Shown one piece after another: positions 25,359 to 37,031 of a DNA stretch of 64,000 nucleotides. The notes below the pieces were generated by a model. It saw nothing but the letters and a program-made list of their open reading frames with translations. It ran no database searches and was not told the origin of the DNA. Origin of the DNA: Irpex lacteus. Lineage: Eukaryota; Basidiomycota; Agaricomycetes; Polyporales; Irpicaceae. The position numbers were made by a program, and so were the translations under genes. Within the stretch, counting starts at the first letter, position 1, and every line of letters begins with the position of its first letter. The DNA is taken from NCBI GenBank assembly GCA_001986395.2, contig MQVO02000003.1, positions 682,001-746,000 of the forward strand. Reading direction: 5' to 3'.

Positions 25359-26422
25359 TCAATCCACATCGGCATCCTCGACCGCATCCTCATACTCTCC
25401 CTCTTCTTCGCTGTCCTCCTCATCCGTATCCTGCAGCACCTCTATCGCAACGCAGAAGAATACTTCGCCAAGGGGAGGTCCTTCAGAAGTGTTATCAGTG
25501 CGACGAGCGCCGCATACGAAGTTTACAGGGCGTCCATCCCAGAACTTCATCATGTCGAGGGTGAATCCCCCAGGTATCTTCAATTGCACTCCTGTCGGAC
25601 TGAAGAGCAGGTAGTTGTAGCAGAAGTCTGCCGTTATCACATCCTAAATCGAGGTCAACGACATGGACCTAAATGACATGTAACGTTCATTAAGCGTACC
25701 TCCGGACCGAATGTGACTAGCTTTCTATGATCTGCGGTCTTGAAGAACGCCCGTCTCCCCTCAGCTGTTCCAGATGAGTCTGTAGTGAACTCGGATGGCC
25801 GCGAGCCGCCCTCAAACGGTAACTTGGACGTGTCGTCGCCTATCGGGTTGCTTGGAGGGAAACTTGGAGATCTCTGCTCGTCGCCCTCAGCAGAATGCGT
25901 GAGATGCGTCATGGTGGAAATGAGGGGCGAGAGGGCCCAAGGTTTTGTCTGAGACTGGAGATCTTGCTCTAATGTAGGATCCACATATCTGTGACCAGCG
26001 GCGGTGATTAGTCACTAATTGAGGTGACGGGGTTCGGCTTACTTCATGAACCCAAGGATAGTGCTAAACCCCCAAGGAATAGGTAAAGGTCGGTCAAACA
26101 CGTTTCCGAATAATATGTCATCTGCGGAGTGTGGTTTCAAGAACCTGCCTGATGGACTAGAGATATTTAGACATGAGTTCACGGACAACTGAACGGCTCT
26201 CGCACCTTGGAATTGTATGCTCCAAGTGACATCTTTCCTCTGCTCAGTCTCAAAGTACGCGCTGTTCTGCACCTCTCCACTAGGGTCTGCAAACCCCTTG
26301 ATGTAAACGGCCACCTGGCCTTCAAATGCTGTAGATGAAACGTCGACGCCTTTTGCAGTGTTGGCTTGAATTTCTTTCAGATTACTCAGAGATGGACCTG
26401 CTAGGATACGAAGGCGGGGCAT
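25359..26422 (-). CDS. DUF1769 (Duc1-like) protein, copy 1
   Basis: DUF1769 is a fungal family; its fission-yeast member Duc1 is linked to plasma-membrane phosphoinositide. Four exons (26422-26206, 26148-26043, 25988-25700, 25643-25359) give 298 residues. Family blocks visible: RLRILAGPSL, FEGQVAVYIKGF, SAYFETEQRKDVTWSIQFQG, DDILFGNVFDRPLPIPWGF, FMKYVDPTLEQDL followed by KPWALSPLISTM, RRAFFKTADHRKLVTFGPE, DVITADFCYNYL and a closing region with FTLDMMKFWDGRPVNFVC. The C-terminus is acidic (EEDSEEEGEYED). Exon lengths 217, 106 and 289 are identical in copy 2 (32288-33380), proving recent common origin; only the last exon differs in length. Both copies keep complete reading frames. The ATG at 26422 was chosen because the open frame further upstream lacks an ATG. 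Confidence 0.9.
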
Positions 26423-26710
26423 TGGTTGCAATGGAATGGATGTGAATGAAGGACCAGGAGTGAGAGAGTTACATGGCACATCTTTGAGGCTTGTTGGACT
26501 TGAAGGAAGTCCTTGTCAAGCACAGTGACGTAGGGGTACGAATAATAAACCAGGGCGTCTATGAAGTAATTAGGACGGCGTCACGGCGAGTTCTGAATCT
26601 TCTGATCTGTAACTTACTTTGGTTACTTACTATAATCCACTATCGCTGCGTACGCAGCTAGACCCGCTACCAGGTTTTGGTCAGTGAAACCTGTGCGAAG
26701 TAATGAGAAC

Positions 26711-26769
26711 GAACGGGAATCTCGGATTCTGTGCCTCCGGGCCATTCTGGTCAACTCGGTTCGTGTGAC
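26711..26769. repeat. Left arm of an imperfect inverted repeat
   Basis: Matches the reverse complement of 28321-28387. Runs of 17 (ACGGGAATCTCGGATTC) and 19 (CCATTCTGGTCAACTCGGT) bases are identical, separated by a divergent block. The two arms are about 1.55 kb apart and could be the ends of a lost or non-autonomous element. Confidence 0.5.
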
Positions 26770-28320
26770 TGATCTGTGACAGCCCATGATCGGCGTTACA
26801 CGTGACTCTGTGCGCGCTCGAGGTGTTCGATCGTTCATTCAAGTCGAACTTCAAGCCTTCGAGTTTTCGGTCACACAGGCATTGGCAGAAGAGTTTATTT
26901 GGCACGAAAGCCACCCACATCCAATAGACTGCTTACTGGTAAGCAGAGAAGCTGTCATAACTTATTTAATCACTCAGAAGTTCGAATTGTTGTTCAATGA
27001 TTCAGTTCGTCACCGGTCACCTCCGAACTTGAAGTACTAAGTAGAATGAGTCGAAGTCGCCAAGATGTACTAAGTATATGTCACTATTTGCTAGGTAATG
27101 CCTGAGTGTGTCCTTTTCTACGCTGGTCATTCGATTTCGTCGAAACCTGGGGTACTCTACGCTTCTGGATTGAATCTGCAAGTACTTACTGATGTCATTT
27201 CAGACTCGGACTCTTGATCAACGGGTTATAATTCTTCTACTGATGTCTAGGACTCATAATGTTGCAAACCCAAGGACCGGCGACCATTGATGGTTGTATT
27301 GTGCAAGCTATGAAGACTCTTTCGTTTACTTTAACTAATAAATCTCTCCCCCCAGGTCGACCTACGGTGAGCGAGGGCGGTCACCAAGGCCTGATAGAGA
27401 GCAAGGCGCGCCACGCCCCTGCAGAGCCAAGTCGCGATCACATGCCAACTATGCGAGTTTTAAGCCTGAGTTTGGGTCTGGCGCAACTCGAGTGCTCTTT
27501 CCCCCCTTCCCCATCGCTGCTCCCTTGGGTCTCCTCCTGTGGCTTTTGGTGTACCTCTGCATGTTGCGTCGATCAGACTGAGATATCGAAGGTTCAGTAT
27601 GCGTTCAGAGACGAGAGCATCCTTCCGAGTCGAACATAATTCAAGTTCAGACGAATGGTAGGTACTCCATAGCAACAGTGGAAAGGTGGGAACATTGAGC
27701 TTGATTTATTGTTGCTGTCTATGCTTAATTGGATTCTCAGGCGCGTCATTGGCAGCAGCATTTCCGACGGAAACACTCGACGGCTGCATGAATGATACAG
27801 GCAGCCTCTCACTGGGCCTGACTTCTGGCTCTTCTTGCGGGAGAGGGTCAACGGTAGCGGCAGCACCTCCTACTACGACACAGACGGCCGTCCCATCCAC
27901 TCAACGTCAGGCTTTCAATAGAGTCGACTCGATGTAGTCTATGATGCAGTCTATCTGATTTATTTTTATTATTTTATATTTTCTTGATTCTGGTTCTGAC
28001 GGGCACGAGAACGAATGCTCTCTGAGCAGGGAGTATCAAAATCTGAGTCAATCCACATTACTGTAGCTACGTGCAAGTAATATTTTGTCCCAGTGTGTTG
28101 ATTGTAGATTAGTGGTGCGTAAGTGGTGTAAGCACCGTGTAGGGCACGACCCAGAGTTGCATACCTTTGATCATTCATGCACTCATATATGGATTTCACG
28201 CCTTGCACTGTCTATGCGGTTTCACGCCGACAAATGCTTGCGGGGAAGTTCCTGATGCGCTTTAGATGGTTCAGCCTGAGCGGACGTAAGCTGAACCGCG
28301 CGTCTATCCTAGTGACAAGC

Positions 28321-28387
28321 GTGACATGAACCGAGTTGGACCGAGTTGACCAGAATGGACCGGACGCCCGGAATCCGAGATTCCCGT
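28321..28387. repeat. Right arm of an imperfect inverted repeat
   Basis: Reverse complement of the left arm at 26711-26769, with one internal 10-base duplication (CCGAGTTGGA/CCGAGTTGAC) that makes it longer. No open frame with transposase features lies between the arms. Confidence 0.5.
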
Positions 28388-28809
28388 ACTTTCTGGAAGT
28401 AATGGTACCAACACACGGCGCACACCGCTGCAGGCCCTTCGCGCCTCCGGCGCTACGGCCAGCAGCTTTGTGCGCAGGATCCTCGGAGGCTGCGATGTCA
28501 TTCATGCTTACTATAGTCACGTGCGGCACGTGCGACACACAACTGTGCACACAACTCAACCCCAGACCCAAAGACCCGCTACACCAGCAAGCTGGTAGCG
28601 GGAACCTACACTCATGAGTCAAGAACGAAGGCTCGTACAGGAGAACTGATTACTCGAAATACCGACTTGTATGTGTTTTCGTGATTTGATCTATTTGTCT
28701 AAGCTAACATATGCTGCATCACACAGGCTCGCTCGAGTTCCGAGCACCCAACGCGTCTGAGGTTACTGTTTTGTGGTAGCTCCGTGGCGAGGCCGAGCTC
28801 TCCGCAATC

Positions 28810-30161
28810 ATGATGCGTACCATTCCAAACGAACTACTCGATCTTATTTTTGATTGCCTTGGTGACAAGTCCGAGTCGCCCCGTCGTAAGCCGACCAAAG
28901 ACTGGCTTGCTTGCTCCCTGGTATGCTGGAAATGGCGCAGCATCGCTCTTCCTCATCTGTTCTATGGCGTAGAATGCACGGGTAACAGATCAGCTGGACG
29001 CTCCGTTGACGCATACTCTCGTTTCTTCGCAGAAACACCGAGAATAGGGATTCACGTGCGGCTTCTCGTCCTAAGTGACATCGCACGGCTGGGCATTGCC
29101 TCGTTGAGTACCATCATCGGAAATCTTCCTCGTCTCTCGCACCTGAGGCTCTACGAAGTCGTCTTGGTCGATGGTCCTGATAAATCTATCTGTCAGTCTC
29201 AAAACGCATATGTGCTCGAAAGCATGCAATGCGACCAACTGGATTTTCTTTCGACAAGGAAGGGCGGGTCCAGCTTCTTCCAAGTCTTGGCATTATTCTC
29301 CCGCATCCAATGCTTGCATCTTATGGACTACTCCGTAGACGACACGCCAGATGTGCTCTCCCTTCCTCGTCTCATGGACAAGGCCGTGGAGTGTTGCAAC
29401 GTCGGGAAGCTACAGATCGATGAATTGAGAGTCGGACCTTCTGCGAAGATCACGTACTTTTATCCTGCATTGCTCACTCGAATCCAGGCTACCCAACATC
29501 TCACCTCCCTAACGTTTGAAACTCGCTATGAGTTGCCTGCGTTGGAGCAGCTCAACGAATGTCTCTGCTCTACCGGTCAAACCCTCAAGTTCTTACATAT
29601 CATGGCCGAGGAAGATTGGCCTAAATATTCGAATTTGTCTGTAAGATCTCCAGGTAAGCATTGACCTCTCATGCATTCATTTTTTCCTTCGCCTCAAAAG
29701 TAACAAATCTTATAGACGTGTTCACCAACGCAACTCGCCGTGGGTTCGCCGCCTGTGTCAACTTAGAAGAGTTCACGCTCATAACGGAAGTCTCGGGCGT
29801 CGGATACACAAAGGAAGCCGGCTGGCACGAAGTAAGCAACTGGATAGCCAGAACCAATCCCCCTGATGATTCTCCATTCAGGGCATGGCAGAGGATTGTG
29901 CTTATTCTCAGCCTCTTACCTTCCCTTACCATTCATCATCTTCGCCTAGGGCTTCTTCTCGATGCATGCAACATTAAGGGCGCCCACTCGCTGGCGTGGC
30001 CTGAAATGAGACAAGCTCTCCGTCGGTTCACTAGTCTCAACGTGCTCGAAGTCATCGCGGAAGATTTGGACGACGCAGAATGGGATCAATGTGTCGCACA
30101 TGAGTTGGAAGAGTTCAAACATGTTTTCAAGCGCGATCCAAACACTAGTTACTGCTTTTAG
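28810..30161 (+). CDS. F-box protein, copy 1
   Basis: F-box proteins link substrates to the Skp1-cullin ubiquitin ligase. Two exons (28810-29653, 29716-30161) give 429 residues. The F-box is at the N-terminus: TIPNELLDLIFDCLG, then LACSLVCWKWRSIALPHLF. The remainder has leucine-rich-repeat-like spacing (LPRLSHLRL, QHLTSLTF, TLKFLHI), common in basidiomycete F-box families. Exon 2 holds the well-conserved NPPDDSPFRAWQRI and HSLAWPEMRQALRRFTSL. The single intron is 62 nt, phase 1. The closest relative is the next gene (30716-32070), about 0.55 kb downstream on the same strand, with the same intron position. The substrate is unknown. Such families often vary greatly in number between species. 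Confidence 0.88.
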
Positions 30162-30715
30162 GAGAGATTCGAGGAGGAGGTATTGCTAGATCATGTACCG
30201 GCGTCGCTCATTTTCGTACCACAGCTTTCCTCGTTATCCGGACATCGTCTCGATCGGAGTATCAGTACTTAAATACCTTGATAGCGCTCCTCGGGCCTTT
30301 GCTATCATGATTGTATGCGAGTGTGAAGGTATTTTAATGACCACGTTCATCCCAGTGTGCGAATCGTGCTGTTATGCACCTCTCCACCAGGGTCCACGAA
30401 ACATTTGATGTAAGCGGAAACCTGGCCTTCGAATGCTGGCGTCTATTACTCAAGTAACAGAGACCAGGTCTGAAGTTTCTGTAACTTATCACCCACCAGC
30501 AAGTACGTATCACGCTCGACTGCGCAGGGTTCTGCAAATACACTATTTACTTGCAACTATAGCTGGTAGGTATTAAACCAACTGATCTGCTTGTTATGCT
30601 GATATATACTGGTGTAGGCTAAGCATTTTGGGCTCGCTCGGTCGCTACCCCTATTGTGTGCCGAATACTGCTGCAGGCCGCCTGCTAGCTCAGAAAATAC
30701 ACGAGGTCCTCTGCA
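30162..30715. other. Intergenic between the two F-box genes
   Basis: Holds a decayed fragment of a DUF1769 gene on the minus strand (30365-30439), listed separately; otherwise no gene. Confidence 0.5.
30365..30439 (-). pseudogene. Relic of a DUF1769 gene, exon 1 fragment
   Basis: About 75 bases align to 26259-26332 in exon 1 of DUF1769 copy 1 with roughly a dozen mismatches by eye, including the shared run CCTGGCCTTC. The region corresponds to the FEGQVAVYIKG block. No start, stop context or further exons are found. It lies convergent to F-box copy 1, exactly where DUF1769 copy 2 lies relative to F-box copy 2. Confidence 0.6.
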
Positions 30716-32070
30716 ATGTTTTTTGCCGCCATTCCCATCCCAAATGAACTACTCGCTCTCATCTTCGACTCCCTGGGTAGCAAGTGGTCCCATGACAGGC
30801 CCGTGAGGGACTGGCTCGCTTGCTCCTTGGTATGCTGGAAGTGGCGTTGCGTCGTTCTTCCCTATCTGTTTTATCGTGCGGAATGCTCGATGTACACAGC
30901 AGGGCGTACAGTTAGCGCATACTCTCGCTTCTTTGCGGAAAACCAGAAAATAGGGGCCAACGTGCGATTGCTTGTCCTAAGAGATATCCCAGCGCTGGAT
31001 ATTGCCTTGTTAGGTGCCATAATCGGGAATCTTCCTCGCCTCTTGCATCTGAGGATGTCTGGATTCACCCTGGTCAATAATTCTGGCAATCCTCTCCGTC
31101 GCTTTCAAGACGCCCATGTGCTTAAAAGCCTAACATGTGGATTCTTGGATTTTCTTTCGACAGATGAGGGAAGGCTCAGCTTTTTCCATGTCTTTGCGTT
31201 ATTTTCCCGCATCGAATACTTGGAACTTTCGGGCGACTCCACAGACGATTCACTGGGTGTACCCTCCTCCTGCTTTCCTCGTCTCATGGAAGAGGCTGTA
31301 AGGTCCAGCAACATCGGGAAGTTACAGATCAACAGAATAAGACTCGGACCTGCCACGGATATCACGTATTTATACCCCACACTCCTCACTCAAATCAAGG
31401 CTACCCAACATCTCACTTCTCTAACGTTCCATACTCGCTATGAGCTGCTTGCCATGGAACAACTCAATGAATGTCTCTGCTCTACCGGCACAACACTCAA
31501 ACTCTTACATATCATAGCTGAAGAAAATCGGCCTTTCCATACACATGCGTCCGTCAGATCGTCAGGTAATTATACACATCTCATTCTCTCTTCGCTTACT
31601 ACACTTAAAACTCAACACACCTTGTAGATACCTTCACCGACGTCATTCGCAAGGGGTTCGAAGCCTGTGTTAGCCTAGAAGAGTTCAGGCTCACCGTGGA
31701 GGTCTCAGGTGTTGGACATTCAAGGGCTGCCTTGTGGGAAAGAGACGTGAAAGAGTGGATAGCCAGGACCAACCCCCCTGATGATTCACCGTACAGGGCA
31801 TGGCAGAGGATTATCCTCGTATTCGGCCTTTTACCTCCCCTTGGCATTCATCGTCTGCACTTGGAGTTTCTTCTACATTCATGCAACATGAAGGACGCCC
31901 ACTCGCTGGCGTGGCCTGAACTGAGACAAGTTCTTCGTCGGTACACCAATCTCGACTCACTCGAAGTCATTGTGGAAGATATGGAGCACACGGAATGGTA
32001 CCAATGTGTCGCATACGAGATGGAAGAGTTCGAACATGTTTTTAGGGACCCGCTGGAGAGATATCGGTAG
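30716..32070 (+). CDS. F-box protein, copy 2
   Basis: Two exons (30716-31565, 31628-32070) give 430 residues. The N-terminal F-box reads PIPNELLALIFDSLG, then WLACSLVCWKWRCVVLPYLF. The leucine-rich body repeats the copy 1 blocks: AYSRFFAE, NLPRLLHLRM, DFLSTDEG, ALFSRIEYLEL, TQIKATQHLTSLTFHTRYEL, LNECLCSTGTTLKLLHI. Exon 2 keeps NPPDDSPYRAWQRI and HSLAWPELRQVLRRYTNL. The intron (62 nt) is at the same position and phase as in copy 1. The frame is intact, so both copies look functional. The gene is convergent with DUF1769 copy 2, 217 bp apart stop to stop. Expected partner is Skp1; the substrate is unknown. Confidence 0.88.
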
Positions 32071-32287
32071 AGCAAAAACCGGCTGCGATGCCCTCATATT
32101 ATCATTACCCTGTATTTCACGACTAACTGTGTAATTGATGTAATTGTCCTGGCGATGTGCTGGAGGTATAACTATGCGATTGTGATGCTGTGGCTACAAA
32201 TACAAAAGATGAACAATTCATGCCTGTGGTGGATAAAGTCCGTAGATGAGTAACAAGTCCTGAGAGCCGAGTATGCAACAAGAGTCC

Positions 32288-33380
32288 TTAGTGTTTCGTG
32301 AACGAAGGCATACAGTCAACCGAGACGACTTCCTGATGCAACGAAGGTGCAACCTTCTCAACATCGTCCGACACCTTCTCGATCACCACGCAGAAGAATA
32401 TACACCCCCAAGGAGTTCCGTCGTGTTTCTCGCCAGGCTTCGCCCGCTCTGCGCACACGAAACGTACGGGCTGGCCGTCCCAGTATCGAAGGAGGTCTAT
32501 CGATAGTCCGCATGGCAGCCGGAGCACGATGCTGTCACGCCCAAACTCCAGGAAGTGGTGACAGAAGTCAGCGCTTATGAGGTCCTGTTCGTAGTCACCG
32601 GCCAGGACACATGAGCGGCGTGGTAACAACGGGGAGAACGGAGATGGAAGTCACCTTGGGGCCAAGAACGACTTCTTTACGTCTCGAAGCGGACTTGAAG
32701 TGTGCTTTGCGCTGTTTGCGATGCTGTGGCGGAGTTTGTTTCACGTGTGCCCCGTTTCGTGCGCGTAGGTCGGCAGTGTGGTCTTCTATGAGCTCGATAG
32801 AGGCGGGGAACGACGGTGGGGGATTATGGCGTGCGTTCTCGATGCGAGTATGATGTATGTGTGGCATTGTTGACAAGAATGGAGAGAACGCCCATGGTCG
32901 TGTGCGCGATTGCAGGCATTCCTCCAACGTAGGATCAACATACCTGCGGACAGGAGACCGTTAATCAATCTCTGCACTGAGAATGTGACAACAATGCAAG
33001 GACGTACTTCATGAACTTGAGCGCGGCACCAAATCCCCAAGGGAGCTTCAGTGCCCGGTCGAAGATGTTGCCGAAGAGGATGTCATCACCCGAATGGGTT
33101 TGCAAGAATCGTCCTGCTCTATGTGTGAGGGGTTGAGGTGAAAGTCGTGATATCTGACCATACCTTGCAACTGGATGCCCCAGGTGATCCCTTTCCGCAA
33201 CGAGTGGTCAAAGTAACCATTGTGACCCGGTCTCCCGTTTTCATCTGGTAGTCCTTTAATGTAGACGGCTACCTGACCCTCGAATCCGTCCGACTTGATG
33301 TCTAAAGGGATATCCGAGTTCGGCTCAATAGGTGTGAGGTTTGTTAACGACGGTCCTGCCGATATCCTAAGGCGCGTCAT
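32288..33380 (-). CDS. DUF1769 (Duc1-like) protein, copy 2
   Basis: Four exons (33380-33164, 33113-33008, 32943-32655, 32584-32288) give 302 residues. The first three exons have exactly the lengths of copy 1. Blocks: RLRISAGPSL, GFEGQVAVYIKGL, NGYFDHSLRKGITWGIQLQG, DDILFGNIFDRALKLPWGF, KFMKYVDPTLEECLQSRTRP, AHFKSASRRKEVVLGPK, DLISADFCHHFL, LSIDLLRYWDGQPVRFVC. The C-terminus lacks the acidic tail of copy 1 and is replaced by an unrelated stretch ending MPSFTKH, so the two copies diverged most at their ends. Family knowledge points to a membrane-associated role, with no enzymatic motif. Because both copies are complete, subfunction is possible but untested. Confidence 0.9.
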
Positions 33381-34980
33381 TGGTACAAGTTGATAGAGAA
33401 GTCTGCCTCTTGGAACAGTGTGGTAGAAAGTGTAGAGAGACCTGCTCGTACGACAAAATAGTCTGTATATAAGTTAGAATTCCAGTAAGAGTAGCGCAGC
33501 TACTCCACGGAGGAGATGGAGGGGAAGTACTAAGAAGAGATGTGAGAAACGCTGTACCCGCTTGCATGAGCACTTCGTTACCCGTAATGGAAACGGCAGA
33601 CGCCGAGGTGTTGTTGTGAACTGCCATTTTGGGTCATTCTTTCTTGCTGCGCATTTGTCCTCGAGCTGCGCCCATGGGCCGTGGCAAGAGAACGAAGTAA
33701 TTGTCTCTCATGGCTGTTCGAGCTGTGTGGAGAGATCGGTGTCGACGGGCTGCGCACGGAGTGCAGACGGGAAGTAAATGAAAGATGCTATACCTGATAG
33801 CTATTGGTGGCCACAATCATTGCCTGTTGGTCAAGCTTCAAACTCCCAGGAGTGGCAAACGTCAACGTCGCCAAGTGCTAGCGAATAATGCAAACTCGCA
33901 AGAGTGAGGTCGTACCGCACAAGCTGCTGTTCGCAGATATGTATACTTACTATCAAGTCATCTGTTTTGGCCAATGGAATAGATCAAGAATAGACTGTAT
34001 ATTACAGTATGATGGGTAAGAAATACGTTCGTGATGCATGATGTTTGAGATATAAGTAGCAGCATGCAAGGGTCGGCGTCGGGCAAGCTACCATACCACC
34101 GTCTACATCGCCGGATGATCAATGACGTTGCGACATGATCCCAGCTGTCCTGAACGTGTGACGCGATGGACGCTGAGCGCTGGGTGTTCAAACCACTGGT
34201 TGACTGTGTCGGACGGCGAGCGGACGTGAGTTGCTACCTGGTACAGCTCACAAAGGCAGGATGGGCGGAAGGGGTCAATGCCAAGGCGCTGTACACGAGC
34301 TGAGCCGAGATACACGAGGCGGATCAGGCAGTTCCCAAAATCCGAGCGCTTGTCCTGAAAAGCGTTGTGGAGCTGCAGGCCTGGGCTTTTGTCTTGATCA
34401 GGGCATGTTTTGGGCGGTTTGATTGGACAGGACAAAGCCGGCGGGCACAGAAGATTCAAGAAAGGCAGGCACGATCAGTGGCCCAGACGGTCTTGTTCTG
34501 ACTGAACGGGGCCTGAGAGCGACATCAATCAGACATCCGACGTATTTGGGATGGACGCACTCGAGGGCGGCAATTCAGCCTCGCTCTTAGCCCTCCAAGC
34601 AGCGTCTTCTGCCAGCGATATCTACCGGTGTGTTCCAGACTTCACTGACCTCCTCCTCTTCCTCCTTTTCTTCTCGTTCTAACTTCCAGCTTTTGCAGGT
34701 AGGCTTTGTAGTCGTCCATCGACATCTACAACTCATCTGCTTCTTCGGTTCATCACCATCAGTCACGTAGACTAGGTGGCACAGGGTCTTTGCTGATCTT
34801 CCTGTCTATCCTCTCTCACCAAGACTCCCCATCTGGACCCAGGCCGTTACCCCACGCTCTTTACGACCACATTCGTTTCACGTCGCTCACCCCACCTTCA
34901 TCTGCCTAGTGCGACAGGCTCTGCACCGTCTCTGCCACTCTGCGGAAGACTCAGCCACGATTAATCACACTTAGCCAGTC
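33381..34980. other. Intergenic: no gene recognised
   Basis: About 1.6 kb. The right 350 bp is a likely 5' leader of the DUF7729 gene, rich in CT tracts. Minus-strand frames near 34,103-34,459 lack motifs. Confidence 0.5.
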
Positions 34981-36451
34981 ATGTTCACTCCGCCGCCTTC
35001 TCCAGATCCGTATCGCGCGAAGCACAATCTCTCACCAGAACCAAGTCCGACCGACGACGACGGATTTCTTACGGTTCCTCCAAGTACTCTTCCCAGTTGC
35101 TTGTCGAAGCCAGCTTCTGGCGAAATAGAAGACCTACGGCATCAAAGAAAGCTCCAGACCACCCGACGGATCAGGTGGACAATATTGCTCGTACCAGCAA
35201 TATTAATTCTTATAACGGTCTCCACTCGATACATATCACACTCTACGGGGCTCAGTGCATGGCCTTCAGAGCGATCCAATGAATGGCTACATCTCAAGCG
35301 GGAGCCTAGTCCTGAGCCAGTGCCACTACCTCAGCAAAGCTCAGCGAGTGCTAGCAGTACTAGTAGCACAACGCAGACGGTACCAACAGTTCCTACCACG
35401 CCACCGCAGCTACCTACGCCGTTCCCGCAAGCTCTTGACCAGTCATTGTCGACCAACTTTTCAACGCAAGGTTGCGAGAACTTTTTCTTGAACATGACGT
35501 CGTCAACCGCTTTCCGCACCTGTCGCCCGTTCTCCTTACTGTTCCAGACCTCAAGTGATTTCGTACTGGTGAGTCTCTATTTATTTACCGTTTATTACTT
35601 CGCCTTCGGTGGAACACGCATGTCGTTCTTTTATAAAAGAACGACATGCGCAACCACTGCCTTTTGCACTAGCTTGGCATTTTCTTGCCTGGTTGTGCGC
35701 TCTACTATTTTGGGTTCGTGTGGTTCTAGTGGCCAACGACTGACCAATCATTTTTATCTATCTTTGCCCCTGTCGTCTCGGTCTGATCCTCATTCAAGCA
35801 GGCGCAGACTAACCTGACGGCACTGAACAACATCGTTTGGGGGACGTGCAACACCAACACCGACGCGGCACAATGCAGCGAGAACATGGCCTGGTTCGCG
35901 CAGGACCTGCAGCAAGAGTGCGCCGAGGATGTCAAGGAAAACAACGCTGTGGTCATGCAGACGCTTAAAGGTGCGTCATCCTGCGATCGCTAGCGTCTCG
36001 CGCTCGGTCATGAAACATGATCACTAAAACACACATTATGATCCTGACACTTACAGGTCTGCAAACGTATGATCTCTACCGCACGACGGCCTGTCTAACG
36101 GACCAATCCACCAACGCGTACTGCTACGTCGAGGCGGTCCATAACACGTCTCCGGCGGACTTATATTTCTATTCATTACCACTTGGGACGCAGCTTCCGG
36201 CGACGGTGCAGCCTTCTTGCTCTCCGTGCATGAAGAGCGTCATGAGTTTATTCTCCAAGTCGACGTCGAATAACACCGCACTTGCGCAGGTGTATAATGG
36301 TGCTGCTACTATTGCGAACAACGCTTGCGGGTCAGGGTTTGTCACCATCTCATCGACGAACGCTGCTCGTGGGATGACTATCGATGGGGGACGTGTCATG
36401 ATGTTTGCCACGATAGTTCTTGGAGTGGCGGGTGGTCTTGTACTGTGGTAG
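34981..36451 (+). CDS. DUF7729-type membrane or GPI-anchored protein
   Basis: Three exons (34981-35568, 35802-35970, 36057-36451) give 383 residues. A long cytosolic-looking N-terminus rich in Pro and Ser precedes a membrane helix at about residues 66-81 (WTILLVPAILILITV), then a Ser/Thr/Pro-rich stalk. The cysteine-containing domain follows: FSTQGCENFFLNMTSSTAFRTCRPFS, then NIVWGTC, AAQCSENMAWFAQDLQQEC and CSPCMKSV, a pattern of paired Cys typical of the fungal DUF7729 family. The C-terminus is hydrophobic (MMFATIVLGVAGGLVLW), which suits a GPI signal or a second helix. The role is unknown, probably at the cell surface or secretory membrane. Exon 2 has two adjacent possible acceptors (AAG and CAG, 3 nt apart). 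Intron 1 (233 nt) is unusually long and contains a 34-bp palindrome. Confidence 0.8.
35617..35650. repeat. Perfect 34-bp palindrome inside an intron
   Basis: The arms CGCATGTCGTTCTTTTA and its exact complement meet with no spacer. It lies within the first intron of the DUF7729 gene, about 49 bp after the donor. It can fold as a hairpin in RNA or a cruciform in DNA. Confidence 0.9.
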
Positions 36452-37031
36452 GATTAGACAATCGTGGTCGTGTTCATGTGGGTTTCCCAATATCCCTTGC
36501 ATTGCTGCTCACTAACAATACCAGATAGATCACATTTACGAACCTCTGCCATATCCTCACGTTGAGATACACGCCTTCCACTCACTCAAGGACTACCATC
36601 ATCATCGCATGCACTCTATCTCCCGAGTAGCACCTGTCTCCGTTACTTGCTACATCTAGTGTTTACTGTATCTCGACTATCTATTTTACCGTCATTCATT
36701 TGGGTTTTGGGGTCTTAAATATATTGGTTTTGTTGTTACTACCTTCTTCTCGTGGAACTTTGCTGGGCGGAATTATGACATATGGACTTCCCTCGATCGG
36801 TAGATGATCTGTGTATGTAGTTTAACAGGCAGCACGTTAAAAGGCATCGTCCTCTCTGCTCGGCTTAGACTGTCGTGTGATGTCTTCATAGCGGAAGGTT
36901 AATTAGGGTAACGACTTAAATCCATGTATAGTACATGCACAGCCGAACGTAATAAGAGGGATATATCCACCATCTAATACATACAAGAGAGTTCCACGTT
37001 ACTGCCAGGACCCACGCAGACAAGCATCCTC
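36452..37031. other. Intergenic, 3' flanks of two convergent genes
   Basis: No gene. The DUF7729 gene and CAB2 end here tail to tail. Confidence 0.5.

Larger units (their letters stand above)
26423..28809. other. Long intergenic region with an inverted repeat
   Basis: About 2.4 kb with no supported gene. It carries a pair of inverted repeats (26711-26769 and 28321-28387), listed separately. A short hydrophobic frame at 27,686-27,937 starts without ATG, and I do not support it as a gene. Confidence 0.45.

Noticed and set aside
27686..27937. Possible small secreted Cys-rich protein
   Set aside because: The frame starts at GTG, and the hydrophobic start is not a convincing signal peptide without an ATG.
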